Assembly (NCBI RefSeq): GCF_900105615.1
Contig: NZ_LT630003.1
Coordinates: forward strand, 4,402,501 to 4,466,500
Source: Lacrimispora sphenoides JCM 1415
GTDB lineage: Bacteria > Bacillota > Clostridia > Lachnospirales > Lachnospiraceae
DNA: 64,000 bases
Direction: 5' to 3'
Shown: piece after piece, positions 45,081 to 53,867 of the stretch
Layout of the letters: each line of letters opens with the position of its first letter
Position numbering within the stretch: the stretch's first letter is position 1
Program-made: the position numbers and the translations under genes
Notes under the pieces: generated by a model
Told to the model about the DNA's origin: nothing
The model's database searches: none
What the model saw: the letters and a program-made list of their open reading frames with translations, nothing else

Positions 45081-45617
45081 ATGAATCTTCTTTTAAAGTC
45101 AGGTGCTCTGTACCAGGAAGACAATAAGGCATCCGGCCTGGCATTGGCCAACATACACAATTGCTTGTTCGGTTTAGAAAAGCATATTATTGCAGGAGAA
45201 AAACAGTTCCTCACCCAGATCCGGACGGAGGTGCCTACCGGTGAGCGGATTTGTGATGTCTGCTCCAGGCAATACCTGCTGAAAAATTCTGACGGCGAGA
45301 TTCTGTTATCCGGCGTTCCAAAATATGCAGACGAAAACGGTCCTTTCATTGTGTGGAAGTTCGGCTATCGGATGCCGCGGGTAAAATCTGCAGAACTCAT
45401 GTTTCAGGACCGGATCGGACTTCTGCAGATGATCAACAGCCAAAACTACCGTTTGACTGACTCTTCCGGTAAAGTGATCCTCACTCTTTCACGCAGGGGA
45501 ATCTTTTCTCGTTGCTGGAACCTTGACGCAGCAGAGGAGTTCTGTCCTGAGTTTTTATGTGGTATCTTTATATTTTGCCGATATATGGAGCAGGAGAATG
45601 AATTATTCATTGTATAA
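45081..45617 (+). CDS. Possible LURP-one/tubby-like small protein
   Basis: A 178-residue protein with no signal peptide. Its repeating beta-strand pattern (LLKNSDGEILLSG, YRLTDSSGKVILTLSR) suggests the LURP-one/tubby C-terminal barrel family seen in Bacillus YxjI, but I am not sure. The start at 45081 has GGAGG before it; the longer frame from 45042 lacks one. It follows cysA by about 90 bases and may belong to the importer operon. Its role in sulfur uptake is unknown. Confidence 0.55.
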   Translation: MNLLLKSGALYQEDNKASGLALANIHNCLFGLEKHIIAGEKQFLTQIRTEVPTGERICDVCSRQYLLKNSDGEILLSGVPKYADENGPFIVWKFGYRMPRVKSAELMFQDRIGLLQMINSQNYRLTDSSGKVILTLSRRGIFSRCWNLDAAEEFCPEFLCGIFIFCRYMEQENELFIV

Positions 45618-45730
45618 CTGCAAGAACTTATGAAAGGTGTTCTGCTTTAAATATTTTCTGATAAGTGAATAGGAATAATAGTGATAGAGTGTGTTTCCAG
45701 GACATGGCCTTAAGAAGAAAAATAAACTGA

Positions 45731-45766
45731 CCCGGAATAAGAGTGTTTTAATTCTTTCATTCCGGG
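45731..45766 (-). terminator. Terminator of the small minus-strand unit
   Basis: On the minus strand CCCGGAAT (45766-45759) pairs with ATTCCGGG (45738-45731), extended by G-U pairs, followed by a T-rich tract. It ends a transcript started at 46011-45983; it may also serve the cysA operon from the other side. Confidence 0.6.
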
Positions 45767-45840
45767 CCGCTTATTATGTATATGCTGCAGATCTTAAATT
45801 TCCTCATAGTGCAGAAGCCTCTTGCGTATTTGACTGTATT

Positions 45841-45900
45841 TTAATATGGTGGTGTCCACATACACTCAGGCATATACAGCGGCTGTACCATCTTCATCAT
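45841..45900 (-). CDS. 19-residue ORF in its own transcription unit
   Basis: The ORF reads MMKMVQPLYMPECMWTPPY with GAGGAATAATT directly before the ATG. Five of 19 residues are Met and four are Pro. It is framed by a near-consensus promoter (45983-46011) and a terminator (45731-45766), so a transcript of about 250 bases is predicted. I do not recognise the peptide. It may be a peptide gene, a regulatory RNA with a short ORF, or a signal peptide precursor without export sequence. Confidence 0.45.
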   Translation of the reverse strand: MMKMVQPLYMPECMWTPPY

Positions 45901-45982
45901 AATTATTCCTCTTCAAAAGGAGAAATGTCATGTAATCCCACCATCATATTTTCTTTATAAGAGCAGGAATTCCGTTAATGGT

Positions 45983-46011
45983 ATTCTAGCATGACAGAAT
46001 TATCTTGTAAA
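45983..46011 (-). promoter_or_regulatory. Promoter of the 19-residue ORF unit
   Basis: Minus strand: TTTACA (46011-46006), 17-base spacer, TAGAAT (45988-45983). Each box differs from the SigA consensus at one position. Confidence 0.65.
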
Positions 46012-46032
46012 CACGTGTGTAAAATTTAAGCC

Positions 46033-46281
46033 TTAGGACAGAGTTCCTTTATAGTTTTTTAACGCCTGTGCCAGCTGATCCGGGCAGGAGGTGGGTCTGA
46101 AGCCGCACTGGATCCCTTCCAGCCTTTTGATTGCTTCGTCTACATCCATGCCTTCCACCAGCCGGGACACGCCCTGGGTGTTGCCGGAGCAGCCGCCTAC
46201 AAACTGAACTTTAACCAGTTTGTTATCCTCAACTTCAAAATTGATTTCCTGCGAACAAACGCCGCGTGTTTTATATTTCAA
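46033..46281 (-). CDS. TSCPD-domain protein (TIGR03905-like)
   Basis: An 82-residue protein of the small TSCPD family, found alone in clostridia and at the end of some ribonucleotide reductases. The hallmark TSCPDQLA is near the C-terminus, with further Cys in GGCSGNTQG and GIQCGFRP, suggesting metal or cofactor binding. An ATG ten codons up (46311) has no ribosome site; TTTGGAGGAATTTAA before a TTG at 46281 marks the likely start. Function unknown. Confidence 0.82.
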   Translation of the reverse strand: MKYKTRGVCSQEINFEVEDNKLVKVQFVGGCSGNTQGVSRLVEGMDVDEAIKRLEGIQCGFRPTSCPDQLAQALKNYKGTLS

Positions 46282-46461
46282 ATTAAATTCCTCCAAATTA
46301 TAAAATTTCATTCATAGCAGATTATAAAATTATAGGAAATCCAGGCAAGGATGTCAATAGCTCTTTGCAAACCGGAAATATTCAGTCATTCCAAACCGTG
46401 ATTCATACGAGGATCAGCCTTTAAGTCCAAAGAAATCCAGTGAATTTCCCGTGTATTTTTC

Positions 46462-46490
46462 CTGACAAATTTGATACAAACTGTTATAAT
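46462..46490 (+). promoter_or_regulatory. Promoter of mtnN
   Basis: CTGACA (46462-46467), 17-base spacer, perfect TATAAT (46485-46490), 60 bases before the start. Confidence 0.7.
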
Positions 46491-46549
46491 AGGTAGCAGT
46501 GTACTTATATGCCCGGAAAACACGGGTTTAAATGGAAAGGAGAACAATT

Positions 46550-47248
46550 ATGTTAGGAATCATCGGGGCCATGGATGTAGAAGTGGCAGAAGTAAAAAAA
46601 GCCATGGAGGATGTTACGGTAGAGACCATCGCTGCAATGGATTTTTATAGAGGAATCTTAAAAGGGAAGGAAGCGGTGGTGGTTCGTTCCGGCATCGGCA
46701 AGGTAAATGCGGCAATCTGCACTCAGATTCTGGCCGATCATTACCATGTGACTGCGGTCATCAATACCGGAATCGCCGGTTCTCTGAAGAATGAAATCAA
46801 CATCGGGGATGTGGTGCTGTCCACAGATACGGTCCATCATGATATGGATGCCACTGGCTTTGGATACCCTGCAGGGCAGATCCCCCAGATGAAGGAATTT
46901 GCTTTTCAAGCAGATGAAAGGCTTCGGAATCTGGCTGAAGAGTGCTGCAGGAAGGTCAATCCTGAGATTGAAGTTTTCGTCGGAAGGGTAGTTTCAGGGG
47001 ACCAGTTTATTTCTGATAAGGTTAAGAAACAGTGGATAGGGGATACCTTTGGGGGATATTGTACGGAAATGGAAGGAGCTGCGATCGCACAGGCGGCGTA
47101 CTTAAACCACATCCCTTTTCTCATCATCAGAGCCATTTCAGATAAGGCGGATGACAGCGCAAATATGGACTATAGCGAGTTTGAGGAGAAGGCGGTTAAG
47201 CATTCTGTGAACCTTATTTTAGCCATAGCTGAACGGTATTCATATTAG
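46550..47248 (+). CDS. mtnN: 5'-methylthioadenosine/S-adenosylhomocysteine nucleosidase
   Basis: A 232-residue cytosolic hydrolase that splits MTA and SAH into adenine and the thioribose, recycling SAM by-products. It begins MLGIIGAMDVEVAEVKKAM, has GIGKVNAAICTQIL, the catalytic Glu in FIEMEGAAIAQ-like CTEMEGAAIAQAA, and Asp in RAISDKADDSAN. AAAGGAG precedes the ATG at 46550. SAH hydrolysis can feed LuxS and homocysteine, a link to the sulfur island. Confidence 0.93.
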   Translation: MLGIIGAMDVEVAEVKKAMEDVTVETIAAMDFYRGILKGKEAVVVRSGIGKVNAAICTQILADHYHVTAVINTGIAGSLKNEINIGDVVLSTDTVHHDMDATGFGYPAGQIPQMKEFAFQADERLRNLAEECCRKVNPEIEVFVGRVVSGDQFISDKVKKQWIGDTFGGYCTEMEGAAIAQAAYLNHIPFLIIRAISDKADDSANMDYSEFEEKAVKHSVNLILAIAERYSY

Positions 47249-47301
47249 GTTAAGAATCGAATCCTGACAGGATTTGACGAACGATTCTAGGCTCTCTCAT
47301 C

Positions 47302-47330
47302 TTCCCAAAGCGAAATCGTGTGATTATAAT
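47302..47330 (+). promoter_or_regulatory. Possible promoter of the membrane protein gene
   Basis: TTCCCA (47302-47307), 17-base spacer, perfect TATAAT (47325-47330). Confidence 0.5.
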
Positions 47331-47375
47331 AAACCTATCACCGGTCGAAACCGGAAAGAAAGGGGAGTTATAATT

Positions 47376-48317
47376 ATGCTGGAATTTTTACAGACAGGCA
47401 AGGCGCTATTCGTGCTGGGAGCCCTGTGCGGCATCGGCATTGTCACCAGATGGCTGACACGTAACCTCTACAAAAGATTGATCAAAGAATCTGATAACCT
47501 TACATTGACCAAAAACAAGAGTCTTCGGGCATTTAAACAGAAGACGGAAAACACGTACCAGATTAACCAGGGAATCCCAAAGGTAAAGCCGTATCTGGAA
47601 CGGCAGATGTATGATTTTAAATATATGGGAGTAACACTCCACGGCTGGAATATATTTTCCAACCAAATGACACTATGGTGCTTTCTGGCAGGAGGTGCGG
47701 CGGCATTTGCATCCTACTGGTTCCGTGCCGATTCTTATTACATAGTCTTGTATGGCTCTGCAGGTATCATGGGCGGACTGTTTACTATTCTGGTAGACCA
47801 CGGCGCAGGAATTGTGGAGAAGCGGCAGCAGCTGTTTGCGACTCTGGACAATTATCTGGAGAATACGTTGATTTACCGGTTGGATATGGAAAGAGAGGAA
47901 ACACAGGCAATGTCGGGGCCTCATATGGAAACCCGTGAAAATATAAGATCCATTTATTCCCAGTCACCAAAGGGAGGAGTAGAAGTCGAGCCGGAGCAGG
48001 ACAAGAAGGCAGACAGGAGAAGCGCAAGGCAAAGAAATGGGACATTAGAAAAACCCTTAAGGAGCCGCACTCACAAACAGTCCATGGATGTGTTTTCCGA
48101 TGCTCCGGAGCAGGTGCCCGAAAGAGCGGAAAGCCAGGCGCAGCCAGACCTTAAGAACTCCAGGCGGGATGTGGATTACTTAAAACGGAGCCTGGAACAG
48201 ATTGCCGCCAGCAGGGAAAGAGAACGGGGCGGCAGGCAGGGAGAGGACTGGTTAAAGGATCTAAGCCCTGATGAGTTAAAGCTGATCGGTGAAATTCTTC
48301 AGGAATATTTAACGTGA
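47376..48317 (+). CDS. Uncharacterised membrane protein with charged tail
   Basis: I do not recognise this family. The 313-residue protein has one N-terminal membrane segment (about 8-26), two more near 98-118 and 120-140, and a long, charged, probably disordered cytoplasmic tail (about 175-275) rich in Glu, Arg and Gln. It ends in a short helix (DLSPDELKLIGEILQEYL). AAAGGGGAG precedes the ATG at 47376. The layout suggests a membrane anchor for an interaction tail. Confidence 0.7.
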   Translation: MLEFLQTGKALFVLGALCGIGIVTRWLTRNLYKRLIKESDNLTLTKNKSLRAFKQKTENTYQINQGIPKVKPYLERQMYDFKYMGVTLHGWNIFSNQMTLWCFLAGGAAAFASYWFRADSYYIVLYGSAGIMGGLFTILVDHGAGIVEKRQQLFATLDNYLENTLIYRLDMEREETQAMSGPHMETRENIRSIYSQSPKGGVEVEPEQDKKADRRSARQRNGTLEKPLRSRTHKQSMDVFSDAPEQVPERAESQAQPDLKNSRRDVDYLKRSLEQIAASRERERGGRQGEDWLKDLSPDELKLIGEILQEYLT

Positions 48318-48368
48318 ACGTTTGGAAGGCGGAAAGAAAATCATGTCGCATTCAGAACCATTCTGTGG

Positions 48369-48374
48369 TATAAT
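48369..48374 (+). promoter_or_regulatory. Likely -10 box of the pgi promoter
   Basis: A perfect TATAAT, with no good -35 at 17 bases. A small inverted repeat CAGAA-CCA-TTCTG (48353-48365) lies just before it and may be an activator or repressor site. Confidence 0.4.
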
Positions 48375-48441
48375 TTTCCTAAGCAGGGAGTCAGAAACCT
48401 GAAGTCAAATAACCCATAGCTAGTTACGGGCTATTTGGCCC

Positions 48442-48494
48442 CGCAGGCAGTTGCCAAGGTCAGGAAAGCTTGGCTTCGGCTCGCTGCCGTTGCG
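48442..48494 (+). promoter_or_regulatory. Structured leader of the pgi mRNA
   Basis: Nested stems: CGCA (48442-48445) with TGCG (48491-48494), GGCAG (48446-48450) with CTGCC (48484-48488), and GCCAAG (48453-48458) with CTTGGC (48469-48474). The structure ends about 30 bases before the pgi ATG. No known riboswitch class was recognised. Confidence 0.4.
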
Positions 48495-48523
48495 AGAATA
48501 GAAGGAAAAGGAGAATAATAGCA

Positions 48524-49870
48524 ATGGGAAATGTAATTTTTGATTATTCCAGGGCAGCAGGATTTGTATCAGCAGAGGAAATGGAGAACATGAAGGCCAC
48601 AGCAATGTGTGCAAAGAGTGTGCTGATGGACAAGTCTGGTGCAGGCAGTGATTTCTTGGGTTGGATCGATCTTCCGGTGGATTATGATAAGGAAGAATTC
48701 CAGAGAATAAAGATGGCAGCAGAGAAAATTCAAAATGATTCGGATGTTCTGCTGGTCATCGGTATCGGCGGTTCCTATCTTGGAGCCAGGGCAGCCATAG
48801 AATTTTTATCCCACAGCTTTTACAATGTATTGCCAAAAGGAAAACGTAAAACTCCGGAGATTTATTTCGTTGGAAACAGCATCAGCAGCAAATACATCCA
48901 TGACCTAAAGGATGTGCTGGAAGGAAAGGATTTCTCCGTTAATATTATATCAAAATCAGGAACCACCACAGAGCCGGCAATCGCTTTCCGGGTATTTAAG
49001 GATATGCTGATTGAGAAATATGGCCGTGAAGAGGCAAATAAAAGGATTTATGCCACTACGGATAAGGCAAGGGGCGCTCTGAAGAATCTGGCTGACGAGG
49101 AAGGCTATGAATCTTTCGTGGTTCCGGATGACGTAGGAGGACGTTTCTCAGTGCTTACAGCAGTCGGCCTTCTTCCGATTGCAGTATCCGGCGCTGATAT
49201 TGATAAATTAATGGAAGGCGCGGAGGCGGCCAGGATGGAAGCCCTGGAAGCGCCCTATGAGTCAAACGGCGCCCTTCAGTATGCGGCTGTGCGCAATATC
49301 CTGCTTCGGAAAGGGAAAACGGTGGAGATCGTGGCAAACTATGAGCCAAGCCTTCATTATGTTTCCGAGTGGTGGAAGCAGTTATTTGGAGAAAGTGAAG
49401 GAAAAGATCAAAGAGGGATCTTTCCAGCCGCAGTGGATTTAACCACAGACTTGCACTCTATGGGACAGTTTATTCAGGATGGGGCCAGAATTATGTTTGA
49501 AACCGTGCTGGATGTCGAAGAATCGTCCGCGGAAATTCTCCTCAAGGAAGAAGCAGTTGATACCGATGGTATGAACTACCTTGCAGGAAAGAGCGTTGAT
49601 TTTGTTAATAAGAGTGCTATGAACGGAACCATTCTGGCTCATACCGACGGAAACGTGCCAAATCTTATGGTAAGGATTCCCGGACAGGATGAGTACAGCC
49701 TGGGACAGCTGTTCTACTTCTTTGAATATGCTTGCGGCATCAGCGGATATATTTTGGGTGTAAATCCGTTTAACCAGCCAGGAGTAGAAAGCTATAAGAA
49801 GAATATGTTCGCACTTCTTGGAAAACCTGGATTTGAGAAGGAAAGGGAGGAACTCTTAAAGAGGTTATAG
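48524..49870 (+). CDS. pgi: Glucose-6-phosphate isomerase
   Basis: A 448-residue glycolytic isomerase (glucose-6-P to fructose-6-P), of the shorter Firmicute form. Segments include [31 protein letters not shown] (sugar-phosphate binding), [14 protein letters not shown] and [19 protein letters not shown] before the ATG at 48524 decides the start; 18 codons are open upstream. Confidence 0.95.
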   Translation: MGNVIFDYSRAAGFVSAEEMENMKATAMCAKSVLMDKSGAGSDFLGWIDLPVDYDKEEFQRIKMAAEKIQNDSDVLLVIGIGGSYLGARAAIEFLSHSFYNVLPKGKRKTPEIYFVGNSISSKYIHDLKDVLEGKDFSVNIISKSGTTTEPAIAFRVFKDMLIEKYGREEANKRIYATTDKARGALKNLADEEGYESFVVPDDVGGRFSVLTAVGLLPIAVSGADIDKLMEGAEAARMEALEAPYESNGALQYAAVRNILLRKGKTVEIVANYEPSLHYVSEWWKQLFGESEGKDQRGIFPAAVDLTTDLHSMGQFIQDGARIMFETVLDVEESSAEILLKEEAVDTDGMNYLAGKSVDFVNKSAMNGTILAHTDGNVPNLMVRIPGQDEYSLGQLFYFFEYACGISGYILGVNPFNQPGVESYKKNMFALLGKPGFEKEREELLKRL

Positions 49871-49886
49871 AGTGTTGGCAGGAAAC

Positions 49887-49940
49887 GCCGGTATTCTGGT
49901 TCAGACTTAAAAAAGTCGGACCGGAGTACCGGCTTTTATA
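49887..49940 (+). terminator. Terminator of pgi
   Basis: GCCGGTATTCTGGTTCAGACTT at 49887-49908 pairs with the segment ending CCGGAGTACCGGC at 49933, around a short A-rich loop, followed by TTTTATAT. Confidence 0.9.
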
Positions 49941-50060
49941 TATTTTTTGGCTTAATTGGGAACAATAAAGAGATATTTAAGAAAAACTTAGATATGAAAT
50001 GTCGGTGCAGTATAGTATACTTATAATTGTGATAAAAACACATAATTAAAGGAGGAAGAT

Positions 50061-50831
50061 ATGAAAAAATATTTAATGCTTTTACTTGCTGTGGCTACGG
50101 CCCTGTCATTGACTGCTTGCAAAGGGGAAAAAGATCCAAAGGTGCTTTATGATGAGGCCTCGAAAAAAACGTCGGAGCTGACATCCATGGATGTGACCTC
50201 TGTGATCAACATGCAGATGACCCAGGGAGAGGAAACCACAGACATCAATATGGATCTTGATATGAAGATGGCGGACATTAACACCGAGAACATGAGATAT
50301 CTGGCTAAGGGCACTACTTCACTTATGGGCCAGAATCTGGATATCCTCATGTATTATGAGAACGGTTATTATTATATGGATTCCATGGGCCAGAAGGTGA
50401 AATACGCCATGGATTTAGATGCCATGATGAAACAGGTAAAGCAGAGCACAGAAGGCGCAAGCGTAAATTCTTCTTATCTCAAGGAGATCACGGCAAAGAA
50501 GGATGGAAATAACCAGGTCCTTACCTTTACGGTTGATGCTGAAAAGATGGATGCCTACGTTCAGGATATGATGGGGCAGTTAGGAACCAACATGGAAGGC
50601 GTAACTTACACCATCAAAGAGGCAAGCGGTGAAGCAACGGTCAATAAGGATGGGTACTTTACAAACTCAAAGGTCAAGATGTCCCTTGAAATGAATACTC
50701 AGGGTGAGACGATAGCTATGGTAATGGATACAGATTCCACTTACAACAATCCTGGTCAAACCGTTGAGGTCACAGCGCCGGATCTGGAGGGATATACGGA
50801 AATCGATGCAAGCGCAATGGAAAACCAGTAA
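50061..50831 (+). CDS. DUF6612-like lipoprotein
   Basis: A 256-residue lipoprotein. The signal ends in LSLTAC (Cys20). The mature part has the Met-rich, LolA/LppX-like beta pattern of the DUF6612 family (TDINMDLDMKMADI, YYENGYYYMDSMGQ). The family has no settled role. AAGGAGGA precedes the ATG. Single-gene unit between two terminators. Confidence 0.75.
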   Translation: MKKYLMLLLAVATALSLTACKGEKDPKVLYDEASKKTSELTSMDVTSVINMQMTQGEETTDINMDLDMKMADINTENMRYLAKGTTSLMGQNLDILMYYENGYYYMDSMGQKVKYAMDLDAMMKQVKQSTEGASVNSSYLKEITAKKDGNNQVLTFTVDAEKMDAYVQDMMGQLGTNMEGVTYTIKEASGEATVNKDGYFTNSKVKMSLEMNTQGETIAMVMDTDSTYNNPGQTVEVTAPDLEGYTEIDASAMENQ

Positions 50832-50901
50832 ATCGATTGCATAATAAAAAGTTCCCATCATTAGCTCATACCTAATCAATGAAGTATTAAGGAATATTCA
50901 G

Positions 50902-50962
50902 AAAGGCAAAGGCATTTGAAGCGGCAGGATATGCCAGAAAGCTTCCGCCTTTGCCTTTTTTA
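50902..50962 (+). terminator. Terminator of the lipoprotein gene
   Basis: AAAGGCAAAGGC (50903-50914) pairs with GCCTTTGCCTTT (50947-50958), with an inner GAAGC/GCTTC stem, then a T run. Confidence 0.88.
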
Positions 50963-50984
50963 AATATTTTGAGTTTATCTCTAT

Positions 50985-51250
50985 GTGAAAGCTATACATT
51001 TATTCATAACTGCCATTATCTCCATTTACCATTGCCTTAAATTCTTAATCGCACTTTTCGTACAATTCTGTATGGTCTGTTAATAAATATATTGATTCAA
51101 ATCCTATATTACCTAAATTTTTTCTGGAAAAAACCAAATAGTAATTTGATATGCTAAATCCGCGATAAATTTTTTAGACATATAAATTGGGTTTGAGTCT
51201 TTCTGTTCATGGAAGTCATTTTCTATAAATCCTGCCAAGCTGTAATTTCC
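50985..51250 (-). pseudogene. Decayed GNAT acetyltransferase fragment
   Basis: The minus strand of this AT-rich gap shows broken pieces of a GNAT family protein: GFIENDFHEQKDSNPIYMS, then GFESIYLLTDHTELYEKC, then in another frame EFKAMVNGDNGSYE before a stop and MYS. These match the order of the C-terminal half of small GNAT enzymes (IENDFH, the YLxTDH core, Y.kYGWEF, MY). Stops and at least one frame change break it, and the acetyl-CoA-binding loop is missing. Confidence 0.6.
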
Positions 51251-51545
51251 CACTTTTCATCTTAAAAATTTACCATTGAGAGATTCCTGTTTTTTATTGT
51301 GCACTCATTTTGTTAGAACAATAATCTTCCGCCTTTGAATCTTCCTTCTCCATACCTTATATATAGCATGGGTGTTAAGAACATTGTCTATATATTTTAG
51401 TAAAATGTGGTAAAGATTTACTGGAAGAATATTTGAGGAAAATATAAAAAGTTAATAATAATCACAAAAACAGGTAATTATGCACAAATACCATATATGA
51501 AAAATGTTAAAAATAGAAGAAGATACAAAGATTCGACTAAAATTG
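51251..51545. other. AT-rich gap with no gene seen
   Basis: No convincing ORF, RNA gene or repeat was found between the GNAT remnant and the sugar-operon promoter. It probably holds upstream control sites for that operon and further decayed sequence. Confidence 0.5.
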
Positions 51546-51574
51546 TTGAAAAATTACTTAGTAAATTATATAAT
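51546..51574 (+). promoter_or_regulatory. Promoter of the disaccharide operon, with possible operator
   Basis: TTGAAA (51546-51551), 17-base spacer, perfect TATAAT (51569-51574). The spacer contains the odd palindrome TTACT-T-AGTAA (51554-51564), and TGAT-TTT-ATCA follows at 51574-51584; either could bind the LacI regulator encoded at 61768. Confidence 0.7.
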
Positions 51575-51603
51575 GATTTTATCAAAAAAGAGGAGGTATT
51601 TTT

Positions 51604-52842
51604 ATGAAAAGAAAGTTGGCAGCATTGTGTATGTTATCTCTGACAGTTATAACCGTATTAAGTGGATGCGGCGGAAGTAATGCCAATCAGGATTCAGCAA
51701 AAGGCGGAAAAACTAAAATCCGTTTTGCATCCTGGGATGTGGCAGAAGATGTAGACCGCCAGCAGGAGCTGGTGGATAAGTTTAATGCGGCACATGAGGA
51801 TATTGAAGTAGCTCTGGAAGCCTATGGTAAAGATTTTGATACAAAAATCAGTGCAGGCATGGGATCCGGGGATACTCCCGACGTAATGTATATGTGGAAT
51901 TATCCAGCGTATTATCAGGGGTTAGAACCGCTGGATAGCTTTATTGAAAAAGAAGGGGAAGCATATAAAGCTAATTTCTATGATACCTTATGGAATTACA
52001 ACTCCATGGATGGACAAATATATGGTATTCCGATCGGATTTACGACACACACCTTGTTCTATAATAAGGATTTATTCCAGGAAGCAGGAATTCCTGAGCC
52101 TACCAATGATTGGACATGGGATGATTTGCAGCAAGCGGCAAAGACCATATCTGAAAAAACCTCTGCAAAAGGCTTTGCATTCCCGATGAAGCCGGATCCA
52201 TATGATTTTGAAATGTATTTATGGAGCAATGGAGCAGCGTATTGTGACAATGAGGGAAAGCTGGAGGGAAACATTAATTCCAAAGAGTCAGAGGAAGTGT
52301 TCCAGATGTTCCAGGATATGGAGAAAGATGGATATGCAGTTGCAACGGAAAAAAGCGGAACCGATGAATTCCGTTCCGGAGCAGTAGCAATGTATGTTTA
52401 TGGTGCGTGGTCAATTAATTCCTTAAAGGAAGACGGTTTAAACTACGGCGTGGTTGCGATTCCCGCTTTTGCCAATGCAGGAAAAGATTCTGTCAGTATT
52501 TTAAGTTCTTCCGGTATCTCCATTTCAAAAGACAGCAAGTATAAAGAAGCAGCATGGGAATTTGTGAAATTCTGGACCAATGAAGAATCCAATAAAGCGC
52601 GTATTGGTCTGGAATTACCGGTACTTAGCAGTGTTGTAGGATCTGAAAAGATTATGGATCAGCCGGAATATGCACCATTCTACTTAATGCTTGAACAAAG
52701 CACGGGTTATACTTCTGCAAGCTTTATTATTAAAGAGTGGTCTGAATTATCAGAAAACCTGTCCTTGTCCTTTGAAGAAGTATTTAATCCAAGTTCTCTT
52801 CAGAGCGTACCGGATGTATTGAACAGTGCGGCACAGCAGTAA
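51604..52842 (+). CDS. Sugar-binding lipoprotein (MalE-like, SBP family 1)
   Basis: A 412-residue solute-binding lipoprotein, signal ending VLSGC (Cys22). The mature part begins TKIRFASWDVAEDVDRQQEL and has YGIPIGFTTHTLFYNKDLF, the common core of family 1 sugar-binding proteins, followed by WTWDDLQQAAKT. AGAGGAGG precedes the ATG. It should bind an oligosaccharide for the two permeases after it. No ATPase gene is present; such systems often share a common MsmK/UgpC-like ATPase encoded elsewhere. Confidence 0.9.
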   Translation: MKRKLAALCMLSLTVITVLSGCGGSNANQDSAKGGKTKIRFASWDVAEDVDRQQELVDKFNAAHEDIEVALEAYGKDFDTKISAGMGSGDTPDVMYMWNYPAYYQGLEPLDSFIEKEGEAYKANFYDTLWNYNSMDGQIYGIPIGFTTHTLFYNKDLFQEAGIPEPTNDWTWDDLQQAAKTISEKTSAKGFAFPMKPDPYDFEMYLWSNGAAYCDNEGKLEGNINSKESEEVFQMFQDMEKDGYAVATEKSGTDEFRSGAVAMYVYGAWSINSLKEDGLNYGVVAIPAFANAGKDSVSILSSSGISISKDSKYKEAAWEFVKFWTNEESNKARIGLELPVLSSVVGSEKIMDQPEYAPFYLMLEQSTGYTSASFIIKEWSELSENLSLSFEEVFNPSSLQSVPDVLNSAAQQ

Positions 52843-52946
52843 AACAAAATAGAAAAGAAGAATTTGGCGGTCTGGTGAATCGCTGCCAGATAGCCAGATT
52901 CCTCTAAGGGGCTACGAAAAAGAATCAGCTTAATGGGAGAATCGCT

Positions 52947-53867
52947 ATGAAGCAAAAAAAGTTTATAAGGAATGCAACTCCATATTTCTTCATTACTCCG
53001 TGGATTATTGGGTTTTTAGTATTTACAATCGGACCGCTTATTCTGTCCCTGGGCATGAGCTTTTTTGACTGGCCATTGACGTCTGATCCGGTATTTAAGG
53101 GGTTCGGTAATTATACTGAGATGTTCACAAAAGATACTCAGTTCTGGAAGTCCCTGACAATCAGCTTGAAGTATGCAGCAATTTTTGTACCGCTTAATAT
53201 GGCGATTGCGCTGTTCCTCGCAATGTTAATCACACAGCCGGTAACCGGCGTTAAAATGTACCGTACGATTTTCTATATACCGGCAGTTATTTCCGGTGTT
53301 GCGGTATCGATTATCTGGGGCTGGATTTTAAATGGGGACTATGGCGTATTGAATTATTTATTATCCTTACTGGGGATTACAGGCCCCAGGTGGCTGGTAG
53401 ACCCTGCCTGGGCGCTGTTTGCAGTTGTTTTGGCCAGTGCTTTTGGCGTAGGAACGATGATGCTTATTTTCTACACGGATATTAAGAATATATCAATTGA
53501 TTTATATGAAGCATCATCTTTAGACGGAGCCAGTCCGGCAAGACAGTTTTTTAGTATTACGCTGCCGATTATTACACCTACCATTTTGTTTAATTTAATC
53601 ACTTCTGTTATCAGCTCTTTCCAGCAGGTGACGCTGGTAATGCTGCTGACCGGAGGCGGACCGTTAAAATCCACCTATTTCTATGGGCTGTATACCTATA
53701 ACAATGCGTTTAAGCACCATAAGCTGGGCTATGCAAGCGCCAATGCTTGGGTGATGTTTATTATTATCTTAATTCTGACGGCACTGATCTTTAAGTCTTC
53801 TTCTACATGGGTATTCTATGAAACGGAAGCAAAGAATGGAAAGAAAAAAAGGGGAGGTAAAAAATAA
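52947..53867 (+). CDS. Sugar ABC transporter permease, MalF type
   Basis: A 306-residue permease with six membrane segments. The EAA loop is EASSLDGASPARQF (about residue 190). A gap of about 100 bases with small hairpins separates it from the binding-protein gene, a common way to make more of the latter. It overlaps the next permease stop/start. Confidence 0.9.
   Translation: MKQKKFIRNATPYFFITPWIIGFLVFTIGPLILSLGMSFFDWPLTSDPVFKGFGNYTEMFTKDTQFWKSLTISLKYAAIFVPLNMAIALFLAMLITQPVTGVKMYRTIFYIPAVISGVAVSIIWGWILNGDYGVLNYLLSLLGITGPRWLVDPAWALFAVVLASAFGVGTMMLIFYTDIKNISIDLYEASSLDGASPARQFFSITLPIITPTILFNLITSVISSFQQVTLVMLLTGGGPLKSTYFYGLYTYNNAFKHHKLGYASANAWVMFIIILILTALIFKSSSTWVFYETEAKNGKKKRGGKK

Noticed and set aside
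45691..45960. Plus-strand 89-residue open frame after the sulfate importer
   Set aside because: No ribosome site, composition unlike a protein, and it lies opposite the small minus-strand unit and its terminator.
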